Source: Bacteroides caecimuris (GTDB taxonomy: Bacteria; Bacteroidota; Bacteroidia; Bacteroidales; Bacteroidaceae). Taken from it: a DNA stretch of 64,000 bases. Under the pieces are notes generated by a model, which was given only the letters and a program-made list of their open reading frames with translations, ran no database searches and was not told where the DNA came from. Positions 26,035 through 34,278 of this stretch are shown here, one piece after another. Made by a program: the position numbers and the translations under genes. The stretch lies in the NCBI RefSeq assembly GCF_001688725.2, contig NZ_CP015401.2, positions 2,418,001 through 2,482,000 of the forward strand, written 5' to 3'. The first letter of the stretch is position 1. The number at the start of each line of letters is the position of its first letter.

Positions 26035-28356
26035 TTAATAGCTGATCTTTACCCCTGCAAAGAAACTTCTTGGCAGTGACGGACCATAGATATAGCCGGA
26101 GTCACGGTCAGCTCCTTTATCGAAGTCGTTCTGGTAAGCATTGAAAATATTCTGTATGCCGGCATTCACCTGGAGATTCATCGACTTGTAAAGTTTGAAG
26201 TCATAAGCAGCTTTCAAACCGATGTCGAAAAAGTCTCTGGTATTCACCGTTATCGGATTTTCAAGGAATCCCGGAACCGGTTCGTGGGGAACCAGCATCG
26301 AACCGGTATAGGTACCGGAAAGAGCGATAGATAACGGTTTTATCGGGGTGTAGGTTGCTGTAAAATAGCCGTAAGTATTTGGCGTACGCATCATTTTCTT
26401 CACCGCTGGAGCTTCTTTGTTCCAGATGTGCGGTTTGCTGTAATGGCTCTGTTGCAGAGTGACTCCTGCCTGAACCTGGATTTTATTCAGGTAAGCCATC
26501 TTTCCTTCCAGTGTCAATCCCATAACTTGCGCTCCTGATGCATTGTGACGAGTACGTGTCAGGACTCCATCCACTATCTCTCCGTCGGTAAGGGCAAAAA
26601 CATCCGACAACTTTGTATAGAATCCTTCTATCAGGAAGTTAACCTGAAACGCACCAAAGCGATGATAAATATCTGCCGAAGCACTCAGGCTCTGTGATCT
26701 TTCTTCTTTCAGATTATCCGCCAGTTCAACCATTGCTACATTACCGCCTACATTCTCCACATGCAAATCTTCATCGAAAGCCTGCGGAGCACGGAAGCCG
26801 GACGAATAACTGAAACGAAGATTGATGTTTTCTGTCGGATTATAACGCAGATTGGCACGCGGACTGAATATCAGATGGTCAATCAGATTATGCTTATCCA
26901 AACGGCCGCCAATCAGAAATCCCCAATGCTCATTTTTCCATTCATTCTGAAGGAAAGCACTACCAATATTCACTCTCTGGTCTACCGTACGGTGGTAGCC
27001 CCACATGTTGTCTTCCAGTTTATCCTGATTGAATTCTATGCCGGCAGTCAGGTCGGAAGGCATGAAGATACATTTTCCGAAGCTATAAACATATTGCGAT
27101 CCTGCCATCCAGTTCAAATCGGTGGTATTTCCGTAAGCATTCGGATCTTGTCCGCCACCATAATAGCTGTCACGGTTGATGTGTTGCGCGGATGCAAACA
27201 CATTGAAACGATGTCTCTCGTTAGGGGAAAAATAATCGAACTTCAGTCCTCCGCCATTGATGGAGTGTTCGGTCTGCTCCGCCACATTCGCTTCGTGAGG
27301 CGGGCGGTTCAACAAGTCTCCTCCTCTGCGGAATTCTTCCATGTGGTGATATTCAAAAGTAAGTTTTGAATAGGTCGTTGTTTTCAGGAACGAACGGAAA
27401 CCAATTGTCTGACCGTGCAATTTGGGTATTTCGGAATATCCGTCGCCATCATGGTCATACGCAGAACGATGGCGGTTCTGACCGAAGATATACAGACCTG
27501 CACGCTGGTCGTCCGTCACTAATGAAGCATTCAATGCCGTACTGTTGTCGAAAGCGTCGCCATCGCCAATTCCCGTAATCGTATGGGATAACATACCGGA
27601 GTTATGCATCGGTTCCTTGGTGATGATATTGATTGTACCGGCAATGGCAGATGAGCCGAACAATGCCGATCCGCCTCCACGCATCACTTCCACACGTTCT
27701 ATCATGCTGGCAGGAATCTGTTCGATACCATACACACCGGAAAGCGCGCTAAAAATGGGACGGGAATCGAGCAGGATTTGGGTATAAGGACCATCCAGCC
27801 CATTGATACGTACTTGCTGGAAACCGCAATTCTGACAATTGGACTCTACACGGACGCCCGGCTGAAAGCTCAATCCTTGCGCCAAAGTCGTGGAATTGGT
27901 ATTCTCAAAGATTTTCAAATCTACTACATTCACCAGTGTCGGAGCCAGACGACGGGTGGTTTCATTACGATTGGCAGATACGACTACGCCATCCAAAGCA
28001 ACCGCATCTTCTTCTATCTCGAAGTCTTCTTCCAATGTACGCCCTTTCTTCAGTGTCACATTCCGTCTGACGGTTTTATATCCTACCGAACTAACCTCCA
28101 GCACAAAATCACCTTCGGGAAGATTCTTCAAGAAATAATGCCCGGTAGCATCGGTCACAGTTCCGATGGTCGTACCTTTCAAGGCAACTGTAATATAGGA
28201 TAAATGCTCTTTGGTATTTTTATCAAGAATATGACCAACAATGTTGGCATCTGACTTACGTAATTCGGGATGATCAGGATATTCATGGGCTTGTCCTTTG
28301 AGGGCAGGCAACAATGCACAGCACAGGCAGACAAGCGAAAAGATGTATTTCTTCAT
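26035..28356 (-). CDS. TonB-dependent outer-membrane receptor
   Basis: A gated 22-strand barrel for uptake of a large ligand. ATG 28356 gives a signal peptide (MKKYIFSLVCLCCALLPAL). Next comes a CarboxypepD_reg-like beta-sandwich (GHILDKNTKEHLSYITVALK… VTLKKGRTLEEDF), then the plug (VVVSANRNETTRRLAPTLVN, IERVEVMRGGGSALFGSSAI) and the barrel, ending in aromatic FFAGVKISY. Length after the start correction is 773 aa. No SusD partner is present, so it is not a SusCD glycan pair; the FepA/CirA-like organisation suggests a metal complex. The His-rich membrane protein just upstream and the CDF exporter next door agree with metal handling. Confidence 0.9.
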   Translation of the reverse strand: MKKYIFSLVCLCCALLPALKGQAHEYPDHPELRKSDANIVGHILDKNTKEHLSYITVALKGTTIGTVTDATGHYFLKNLPEGDFVLEVSSVGYKTVRRNVTLKKGRTLEEDFEIEEDAVALDGVVVSANRNETTRRLAPTLVNVVDLKIFENTNSTTLAQGLSFQPGVRVESNCQNCGFQQVRINGLDGPYTQILLDSRPIFSALSGVYGIEQIPASMIERVEVMRGGGSALFGSSAIAGTINIITKEPMHNSGMLSHTITGIGDGDAFDNSTALNASLVTDDQRAGLYIFGQNRHRSAYDHDGDGYSEIPKLHGQTIGFRSFLKTTTYSKLTFEYHHMEEFRRGGDLLNRPPHEANVAEQTEHSINGGGLKFDYFSPNERHRFNVFASAQHINRDSYYGGGQDPNAYGNTTDLNWMAGSQYVYSFGKCIFMPSDLTAGIEFNQDKLEDNMWGYHRTVDQRVNIGSAFLQNEWKNEHWGFLIGGRLDKHNLIDHLIFSPRANLRYNPTENINLRFSYSSGFRAPQAFDEDLHVENVGGNVAMVELADNLKEERSQSLSASADIYHRFGAFQVNFLIEGFYTKLSDVFALTDGEIVDGVLTRTRHNASGAQVMGLTLEGKMAYLNKIQVQAGVTLQQSHYSKPHIWNKEAPAVKKMMRTPNTYGYFTATYTPIKPLSIALSGTYTGSMLVPHEPVPGFLENPITVNTRDFFDIGLKAAYDFKLYKSMNLQVNAGIQNIFNAYQNDFDKGADRDSGYIYGPSLPRSFFAGVKISY

Positions 28357-28442
28357 ATTTTCGTTTGTTATTCGTTTTCGATAAGTATTTACACAAATAG
28401 ACAGATAATGCCCTACCTTCATGCAAAGTACGGTATCATCAT

Positions 28443-28799
28443 TCAAAGAATAGAGAAACGAATAACTGGGGGTGCCCTAAGTCCCACTACCCCATGATAC
28501 GGACAATGATAGTGAGTGTGTTGCAAACGTCCGGGCAACAAGCATAATAAGAAAGGAATGAAAAGGGAAAGAGCAAAAACAGCCGCCGCACCGTCTGCCA
28601 TTAAGTGAGACAGAAAATGAATCAACTGTAGTTCGACTGTAGAATGTTTATGTGCCGCCCCTTTCTTAAACGGGTGTGAATGGACGATTGTCACGCCATT
28701 GACCACATGCAAGTGGGCAAAGAATGTAAAGCTTACCAAATACGATACAAACAGTATCGGCAAGAAGTAGCGTGTAATATTCAATAACAATCGTTTCAC
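28443..28799 (-). CDS. Small His-rich membrane protein upstream of the TonB receptor
   Basis: About 118 aa with two hydrophobic segments (YFLPILFVSYLVSFTFFAHL and AVFALSLFIPFLLCLLPG). Between and after them are His clusters: HLHVVNGVTIVHSHPF, GAAHKHS and HTHYHCPYHG. The frame is open to a TTG at 28823, but that codon lies inside the -7 element TATCTTTG, so it cannot be the start; the GTG at 28799 is the first plausible one. The His content suggests metal binding, and it is transcribed into the TonB receptor gene, so a metal-uptake operon is likely. The family is not recognised. Confidence 0.65.
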   Translation of the reverse strand: MKRLLLNITRYFLPILFVSYLVSFTFFAHLHVVNGVTIVHSHPFKKGAAHKHSTVELQLIHFLSHLMADGAAAVFALSLFIPFLLCLLPGRLQHTHYHCPYHGVVGLRAPPVIRFSIL

Positions 28800-28820
28800 C
28801 TCATTTTTTCTTTGAGGCGG

Positions 28821-28828
28821 CAAAGATA
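28821..28828 (-). promoter_or_regulatory. -7 element of the His-rich protein/TonB receptor operon
   Basis: The minus strand reads TATCTTTG here, matching TAnnTTTG, about 22 bp before the proposed GTG start. Confidence 0.65.
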
Positions 28829-28869
28829 CGAACTATTTATTTAACAATCAATTATTATATAAAATTCTG

Positions 28870-30468
28870 TTAATATACAGCCGAAGCTATTACTTGAATA
28901 AACAGAATCAAGAATACCATGGCAATCGGATAAACAGTTGCGTAAGCTACGCTCGGAATATTGCTATCCACCATAGAGTCGGCGGCAGCAAGTCCCGGAG
29001 TACTTGTCATACCTCCCGTAATAGTTCCCAGCAAATCGAGCAGACTGATTTTAAATACGAAATGTCCGACAATGGCTGCAACAAACATTGGCACCAATGT
29101 GATGGCGGCTCCTACTCCGAACATCAATAATCCGCTTTCCTGAAAAGTAGCTACCAGATTCTTACCGGCAGAAGTTCCCACTTCGGCAAGGAAAAGAAGC
29201 AGACCTAACTGACGCAACAACTGGTTGGCAGGTCCGGACATAGACCAGATAATGGGTCCTGTTTTACCTATCGCACTCAACACAAGAGCTACCATCAAAA
29301 CTCCCCCGGTCAGTCCCGGTGAGAATGACAGACTATCAGAGAAAGAGATATTTATTTTGCCGAACAACACGCCCAATACAATACCCATTGCAATGGGGAA
29401 AAAGTCCGTATCAGATAGTTTCTTCGCATTGTTTCCCAATAGGCGGGCTACTCCTTTAAGTCCCTCTTTCTCACCTACTACCATCAGTTTATCACCAAAC
29501 TTCAAGGCTAGATCAGGAGACGGAGATAGATCAATTCCGCTTCGACGAATACGAGTCACTGTACAACCAAAGTTTTTCTGTAAGTTCAAATCACCCAGTT
29601 GTTTGTTTATCATGTCTTTTTTGGTCAATAGCAAAGATTCTATTTCCTGCGTTTTATCCAAAGGCAGTTCTCCTTCTTCTCTCTCGCCTACCAACACAGC
29701 CAGTTGATCCAGTGATTCTTTGCTACCTACGGCTTGTATGTAGTCTCCTTCATGCAACACCGTATGGGCGGTAGGTATGGATATTTCATCATTGTGTTTC
29801 AGACGTGAAATGACAGCTCCTGTCATAGCGCGCGCATTAATTTGCACCAGGCTGCGATCGAATACATTCGCATTAGTGACGCGATAAATACAAGTGGTCA
29901 ATTCCGGGAATTGTCCGCGACGTTCTATCTCCAGGCGACGGGCTTCTTTATCTAAATCCACTCGCATGATTTTAGGCAACAGCTTGACAAACAGAATCAC
30001 ACCGATCACTCCAAACGGATATGCGATACCATAAGCAATAGAGGCCAAAGGAGAATGGGTACTGTCGATGGCAACAGCCAAACCCGGTGTACTGGTCAGC
30101 GCTCCGGCAATCAGACCGACAACACTTGGTGTATCGATATCAAATGCATATTTCAGCCCGACTGCGGTAAGACAAGCGGAACAAATAATAAGCATAGTGA
30201 TGAGGATAAGTGTCTTTCCTTTACTGCGGAAAGAGTCAAAGAAGCCGGGACCTGCCTGAATTCCGATGGTAAAAATGAAGAGCACCAAACCGAAGTTTCC
30301 TAATTCTTTAGGAATGACAACTCCAAAATGCCCGAAAAGAAGGGCAATGAAAATAACTGCCGACACATCGAGAGATAATCCTCTGATTTTTATTCTTCCC
30401 AGCATAAACCCTAATGCGACAATTAGGAAAAGGGAAAAATAAGAGGAATGCAATAAGTCAGTAAACAT
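28870..30468 (-). CDS. AspT/YidE/YbjL-family putative transporter
   Basis: An inner-membrane protein of 532 aa with two homologous halves of about five segments (N-terminal LFLIVALGFMLGRIKIRGLSLD; second half FFPIAMGIVLGVLFGKINISF). Between them are two TrkA_C-like cytoplasmic domains (about 185-270 and 270-355, e.g. VLHEGDYIQAVGSKESLDQL and LKFGDKLMVVGEKEGLKG). Duplicated GALTSTPGLA and GGMTSTPGLA motifs lie in the membrane halves, as in aspartate:alanine exchangers. The substrate is not predictable; an anion or amino-acid exchanger is the best guess. Confidence 0.88.
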   Translation of the reverse strand: MFTDLLHSSYFSLFLIVALGFMLGRIKIRGLSLDVSAVIFIALLFGHFGVVIPKELGNFGLVLFIFTIGIQAGPGFFDSFRSKGKTLILITMLIICSACLTAVGLKYAFDIDTPSVVGLIAGALTSTPGLAVAIDSTHSPLASIAYGIAYPFGVIGVILFVKLLPKIMRVDLDKEARRLEIERRGQFPELTTCIYRVTNANVFDRSLVQINARAMTGAVISRLKHNDEISIPTAHTVLHEGDYIQAVGSKESLDQLAVLVGEREEGELPLDKTQEIESLLLTKKDMINKQLGDLNLQKNFGCTVTRIRRSGIDLSPSPDLALKFGDKLMVVGEKEGLKGVARLLGNNAKKLSDTDFFPIAMGIVLGVLFGKINISFSDSLSFSPGLTGGVLMVALVLSAIGKTGPIIWSMSGPANQLLRQLGLLLFLAEVGTSAGKNLVATFQESGLLMFGVGAAITLVPMFVAAIVGHFVFKISLLDLLGTITGGMTSTPGLAAADSMVDSNIPSVAYATVYPIAMVFLILFIQVIASAVY

Positions 30469-30587
30469 AAAAATAAAGGTTAGTTAGTTTAAGGTCGCGA
30501 AGGTACGGATTTTATTTAATCCTCACAACATTCCTTGCGGCAAGTACTACTTTCAACCGTATTAATAACTCCCCTCTCCCCCAAAAA

Positions 30588-30730
30588 CAAGCCACCGAAA
30601 TGAGTCGCTCATTCCGATGGCTTATCCCCTTTAAACACCTTTAAACAAAATGAAAATATGCCTCATTTACTAACTAAACTAACTAACCCTTGAGGCATAT
30701 TTTAAAAGAGGCTGTCGCATCAACCTCTTT
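30588..30730. terminator. Cluster of three hairpins between the transporter and eda
   Basis: Three stems fill most of the 305-bp gap. AAGCCACCGAAATGAG pairs with CTCATTCCGATGGCTT at about 30588-30622 (14 of 16). AAAATATGCCTCA (about 30653-30665) pairs perfectly with TGAGGCATATTTT (30691-30703). AAAAGAGG pairs with CCTCTTTT at about 30704-30729. The last two probably terminate eda transcription on the minus strand. Confidence 0.55.
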
Positions 30731-30773
30731 TTATTATAGACAGCTTTCGCTCTCTAACCTTAATTTATGAGTC

Positions 30774-31442
30774 TTATTTACGAGCTTCGGCAATATAACC
30801 GAGAGCTTCTTCACATTTTGCAGTTACATAAGCCCAGTCTTCTGCTGCCACTTTATCTTTCGGGAACAATTTAGAACCCATACCTACGCAGAATACACCA
30901 GCTTTGATCCATCCAGTCAGGTTCTCTTTAGTAGGTTCCACCCCACCTGTTACCATCAACTTAGACCATGGCATCGGAGCCATTAAGCCTTTCACGAAGT
31001 TAGTTCCGTAAACATCACCCGGGAATACTTTGCAAAGATCGCAACCTACTTCCTGTGCAAAACCAACTTCTGATACAGAACCACATCCCGGAGTATAAGC
31101 TACCGAACGACGATTACATACCTTAGCAATTTCAGGATTAAACAACGGACCTACTACGAAGTTAGCACCCAGCTGCAAATACATAGCAGCAGTAGCCGGG
31201 TCAACGATAGAACCGATACCGATTGCCATTTCAGGACATTCTTTTGCTGCGAACTTAACGATTTCAGCAAATACTTCCTGTGCAAAGTCACCACGGTTGG
31301 TAAATTCGAAAGCACGAACACCACCGTCATAACATGCCTTTACTACTTTCTTTGCAACTTCTACATCTTTATGATAGAATACAGGAACCATTCCTGTAGA
31401 GCCGATCTTATTCAATACAGCTATTTTATCGAATTTTGCCAT
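30774..31442 (-). CDS. eda: KDPG/KHG aldolase
   Basis: Cleaves 2-keto-3-deoxy-6-phosphogluconate to pyruvate and glyceraldehyde-3-phosphate. The class I Schiff-base lysine fits the conserved block [15 protein letters not shown] and downstream [13 protein letters not shown] (about 135-150); the catalytic Glu is in [11 protein letters not shown] (about 45). The phosphate site [13 protein letters not shown] is at about 168. Length 222 aa is normal. With kdgK upstream and uxaA across the divergent promoter it completes hexuronate degradation. Its ATG begins 6 bp from the arm of the four-helix-bundle cassette that separates it from kdgK. Confidence 0.93.
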   Translation of the reverse strand: MAKFDKIAVLNKIGSTGMVPVFYHKDVEVAKKVVKACYDGGVRAFEFTNRGDFAQEVFAEIVKFAAKECPEMAIGIGSIVDPATAAMYLQLGANFVVGPLFNPEIAKVCNRRSVAYTPGCGSVSEVGFAQEVGCDLCKVFPGDVYGTNFVKGLMAPMPWSKLMVTGGVEPTKENLTGWIKAGVFCVGMGSKLFPKDKVAAEDWAYVTAKCEEALGYIAEARK

Positions 31443-31447
31443 CTTAT

Positions 31448-31902
31448 TATTTACTATTTTATTATTTGCAATTTACTATTTAATACTTTTGCTATTTATT
31501 ATTCATCCGGCCTTTCATTGTGGCTATCGAGCTAACTATTATTTTTAAAAGTTCCTCATTTTCTTTGTATAAATCAACTAACAATTCTGATTTAACCAAT
31601 TGAACTTCCATTAATAATTCTAGCCAATATAAAGTCTCATCCAATTCTTCTTCCACCATCTTCAATTTATTAAGAAAATCTTTATCTGATTTTCCTAAAC
31701 ATGCAGCTCTATAATTGGCAGCAGGAGATGTACCCGAACGAATGATTTGATTACCGATAGCTCTACCAGCAGGAGTATTGGGCAACTTATCTACTAATCG
31801 AATAATACGTATTGCTAATTCCTTTAGTCTATTTTTAAGTTCAATAGTTGTCATTACGCAAAAGTATTAAATCGTAAATAGTAAATCGTCCAATCGTAAA
31901 TA
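31448..31902 (-). mobile_element. Intervening-sequence-like cassette: inverted repeat enclosing a four-helix-bundle gene
   Basis: The left arm 31448-31491 and right arm 31859-31902 are 44 bp each and complementary at 36 of 44 positions. The left arm ends at the base before the stop codon of the enclosed gene, and the right arm begins 5 bases from its ATG, so the gene is the whole loop. Outside the arms only 5 bp remain to the eda start codon and 3 bp to the kdgK stop codon. The arms are built of degenerate words of 7-8 bp (TAAATCG, TAAATAG). The organisation resembles the intervening sequences of bacterial 23S rRNA. Confidence 0.75.
31492..31854 (-). CDS. Four-helix-bundle protein, 23S rRNA intervening-sequence protein (S23/IVP) family
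   Basis: A 120-aa, all-helical protein. The family core is clear: RAIGNQIIRSGTSPAANYRA (about 31-50), then SDKDFLNKLKMVEEELDETL and YWLELLMEV (about 57-86), then a last amphipathic helix. Proteins of this family are encoded in 23S rRNA intervening sequences of Leptospira and Coxiella and are related to the Avd protein of diversity-generating retroelements; their biochemical role is poorly known. No 23S rRNA or reverse transcriptase is nearby. The gene splits the kdgK-eda operon and is enclosed by long inverted arms, so it is a transposed or RNA-processed insert, not part of sugar metabolism. Confidence 0.88.
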   Translation of the reverse strand: MTTIELKNRLKELAIRIIRLVDKLPNTPAGRAIGNQIIRSGTSPAANYRAACLGKSDKDFLNKLKMVEEELDETLYWLELLMEVQLVKSELLVDLYKENEELLKIIVSSIATMKGRMNNK

Positions 31903-31905
31903 AGC

Positions 31906-32931
31906 TTATCTCTGTACGCGACCGCTTGCGTCACCACCAGCCAAAGCTTCAACTTCTTCTACAGAAACAAGGTTGAAGTCACCATTAATAGTGTGTTTCA
32001 AAGCAGATGCAGCAACGGCAAATTCAAGAGCTTCGCCCTGGTTAGGTTTAGTCATCAAACCGTGGATGATACCACCGGAGAAAGAATCACCACCACCTAC
32101 GCGGTCGATAATCGGGTCGATATCGTAACGTTTTGAAGTATAGAATTCTTCACCGTTGTAAATCATAGCTTTCCAGCCGTTGTGAGTAGCAGAGAAAGAT
32201 TCGCGCAAAGTAGAAACTACATATTTGAATCCGAATTCTTTCATCATCTGTTGGAAAATGCCCTTGTAGCCTTCAGCGTCGGTGTGGCCAGCCTCAACGT
32301 CTGCGTCCGGTTTGAAGCCCAGGCAAAGTTCTGCATCTTCTTCATTGCCGATACATACGTCAACAAACTGCATCAACGGTTTCATGATAGACTGTGCTTT
32401 TTCTTTTGTCCACAGTTTCTTACGGAAGTTCAAGTCAACAGAAACAGTTACACCGTGACGTTTTGCTGCTTCACAAGCCAGACGAGTCAACTCGGCAGCC
32501 TTGTCAGAGATAGCCGGAGTGATACCAGACCAGTGGAACCAGTCAGCGCCTTCCATGATAGCGTCAAAGTCGAAGTCAGCAGCATCGGCTTCAGCAATAG
32601 CAGAGTGAGCGCGATCATAGATAACCTTGCTGGGACGCATAGAAGCGCCAGTTTCAAGATAGTAGATACCTACACGGTCGCCACCACGAGCAATAAAGTC
32701 TGTCTTTACACCATACTTACGCAATGCGTTAACTGCAGATTGTCCAATTTCGTGTTTCGGTAATTTAGTTACGAAATAGGCGTCATGTCCGTAGTTGGCA
32801 CAGCTCACTGCAACGTTAGCTTCTCCACCACCATATACTACATCAAAAGAGTCAGATTGAACAAAACGAGTATTACCCGGAGTTGATAATCTAAGCATGA
32901 TTTCGCCTAATGTAACGACTTTCTTTCCCAT
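31906..32931 (-). CDS. kdgK: 2-keto-3-deoxygluconate kinase (PfkB family)
   Basis: Phosphorylates KDG to KDPG with ATP. PfkB hallmarks are the N-terminal GEIMLRLSTPGNTRF, the sugar-binding GGGEANVAVSCANYG (about 32) and the C-terminal catalytic DRVGGGDSFSGGIIHGL (about 270, Asp base). Length 341 aa. KDG is formed from hexuronates after UxaA, and KDPG goes to Eda in the same operon. The gene is transcribed from the divergent promoter at 33074 under an operator that matches the LacI gene across it. Confidence 0.93.
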   Translation of the reverse strand: MGKKVVTLGEIMLRLSTPGNTRFVQSDSFDVVYGGGEANVAVSCANYGHDAYFVTKLPKHEIGQSAVNALRKYGVKTDFIARGGDRVGIYYLETGASMRPSKVIYDRAHSAIAEADAADFDFDAIMEGADWFHWSGITPAISDKAAELTRLACEAAKRHGVTVSVDLNFRKKLWTKEKAQSIMKPLMQFVDVCIGNEEDAELCLGFKPDADVEAGHTDAEGYKGIFQQMMKEFGFKYVVSTLRESFSATHNGWKAMIYNGEEFYTSKRYDIDPIIDRVGGGDSFSGGIIHGLMTKPNQGEALEFAVAASALKHTINGDFNLVSVEEVEALAGGDASGRVQR

Positions 32932-33063
32932 AATCTTATGTTTTAAATTCTAAGTTGTTAATATTATGAACTTTCAATTTATCATTTTACACCCATTTCC
33001 CAGGTTAACACACTGATAATACGTACATTAAACCATTAAAAGGCTAACATTACATACCTTTCG

Positions 33064-33075
33064 TGTGCGGGCACA
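33064..33075. promoter_or_regulatory. LacI-type operator O1
   Basis: TGTGCGGGCACA, an inverted repeat of TGTGC with a 2-bp spacer. It overlaps the end of the kdgK -7 element by two bases, so bound repressor would block kdgK transcription. Confidence 0.7.
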
Positions 33076-33081
33076 AAGATA
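33074..33081 (-). promoter_or_regulatory. -7 element of kdgK
   Basis: The minus strand reads TATCTTTG, matching TAnnTTTG, about 140 bp before the kdgK ATG. Confidence 0.65.
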
Positions 33082-33111
33082 CAACAATTTTCGTAATTAC
33101 AAAAATTGTTA

Positions 33112-33119
33112 TATATTTG
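33112..33119 (+). promoter_or_regulatory. -7 element of the LacI-type gene
   Basis: TATATTTG matches TAnnTTTG, 65 bp before the regulator ATG. Operator O2 lies just downstream in the transcribed leader. Confidence 0.6.
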
Positions 33120-33145
33120 TATCGAAAATATTAAGATTATTATTG

Positions 33146-33157
33146 TGTGCGAGCACA
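33146..33157. promoter_or_regulatory. LacI-type operator O2
   Basis: TGTGCGAGCACA repeats O1 with one change in the spacer. It lies about 27 bp after the -7 element of the regulator gene and 82 bp centre to centre from O1, so autorepression and DNA looping are possible. Confidence 0.7.
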
Positions 33158-33183
33158 TATACCTATATAAATAAGGTTATCGT

Positions 33184-34248
33184 ATGAATAAATTGCCCGA
33201 AAGGATTAGAATCAAAGACATCGCCCGCCTGGCGGATGTATCGGTGGGAACAGTAGACCGTGTCATTCACGGACGCAGCGGAGTATCGGAAGCAAGCAAA
33301 AAGCGCGTAGAAGAAATATTGAAGCAGCTTGACTACCAACCTAATATGTACGCCAGCGCCTTGGCATCCAACAAAAAATATACATTTATATGTCTTTTGC
33401 CGGAGCATTTGGAAGGTGAATACTGGACAGCCGTGGAACTGGGCATCCATGAAGCTATCGCTACCTATTCGGACTTCAACACTTCAGTGAAAATCAACTA
33501 TTACGACCCATACGATTATCATTCATTTGTTGACGCAAGCGAAGCGATTCTCACTCTTCAGCCGGACGGGGTGATGGTAGCTCCCACCGCCCCCCAATAT
33601 ACAAAGGGGTTCACAGATCGGCTGCAAGCATTGAATATACCTTATATATATATAGACTCAAATATCAAGGACGTTCCTCCCCTCGCCTTCTTCGGTCAGA
33701 ACTCACGTCAAAGCGGATACTTTGCCGCACGGATGATGATGCTACTGGCACGGGACGAGAAAGAAATCGTCATTTTCCGCAAAATCCATGAAGGAATTGT
33801 AGGTTCTAACCAGCAGGAGAACAGAGAAATCGGTTTCAGGCAGTACATGGAAGAGCATCATCCGTCTTGTAATATACTGGAGCTTGACTTGCATGCCGAA
33901 CGCAACGACGAAGACAACGAGATGCTGGATGAATTTTTCCGTGCCCACCCGACGGTGAAGAACGGAATCACATTTAACTCTAAAGCCTATATAGTTGGAG
34001 AATACCTGCAAAGTCGCGGAAAGAAAGATTTCAGTCTGATAGGCTATGACCTTCTGGAACGGAATGTCACCTGCCTGAAAGAAGGAAGTATCTCCTTCCT
34101 CATCGCCCAGCAACCGGAACTGCAAGGCGCCAACGGTATAAAAGCTCTTTGCGACCACCTCATCTTCAAAAAAGACGTGACCTGCATCAACTATATGCCT
34201 ATCGACTTGTTAACGGTAGAAACAATAGACTATTACCATAGCAAATAA
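33184..34248 (+). CDS. LacI-family transcriptional regulator of hexuronate genes
   Basis: A 354-aa repressor or activator. The N-terminal helix-turn-helix and hinge read IRIKDIARLADVSVGTVDRV, then IHGRSGVSEASKKRVEEI (residues 8-45). The periplasmic-binding-protein-like effector domain follows (YTFICLLPEHLEGEYWTAV, PDGVMVAPTA, FFGQNSRQSGYFAARM). It sits between kdgK-eda (divergent) and uxaA (31 bp downstream, same strand), so a hexuronate intermediate such as KDG or an aldonate is the probable effector. Two matching operators in the divergent region support local control. Confidence 0.92.
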   Translation: MNKLPERIRIKDIARLADVSVGTVDRVIHGRSGVSEASKKRVEEILKQLDYQPNMYASALASNKKYTFICLLPEHLEGEYWTAVELGIHEAIATYSDFNTSVKINYYDPYDYHSFVDASEAILTLQPDGVMVAPTAPQYTKGFTDRLQALNIPYIYIDSNIKDVPPLAFFGQNSRQSGYFAARMMMLLARDEKEIVIFRKIHEGIVGSNQQENREIGFRQYMEEHHPSCNILELDLHAERNDEDNEMLDEFFRAHPTVKNGITFNSKAYIVGEYLQSRGKKDFSLIGYDLLERNVTCLKEGSISFLIAQQPELQGANGIKALCDHLIFKKDVTCINYMPIDLLTVETIDYYHSK

Positions 34249-34278
34249 CAACAAAGTACAACTTTACAAGTACATTAC

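Noticed and set aside
26761..27369. Plus-strand open frames inside the TonB receptor gene
   Set aside because: They are shadows of a well-supported minus-strand receptor and show no protein-family features. The same holds for the long plus-strand frames at 36670-37368, 38551-39072, 39584-40903 and 41357-42931 opposite the efflux genes.
31492..31854. Part of a 23S rRNA gene or of a diversity-generating retroelement
   Set aside because: The protein family occurs there, but no rRNA sequence, reverse transcriptase or template/variable repeat is nearby; both neighbours are sugar-acid genes.
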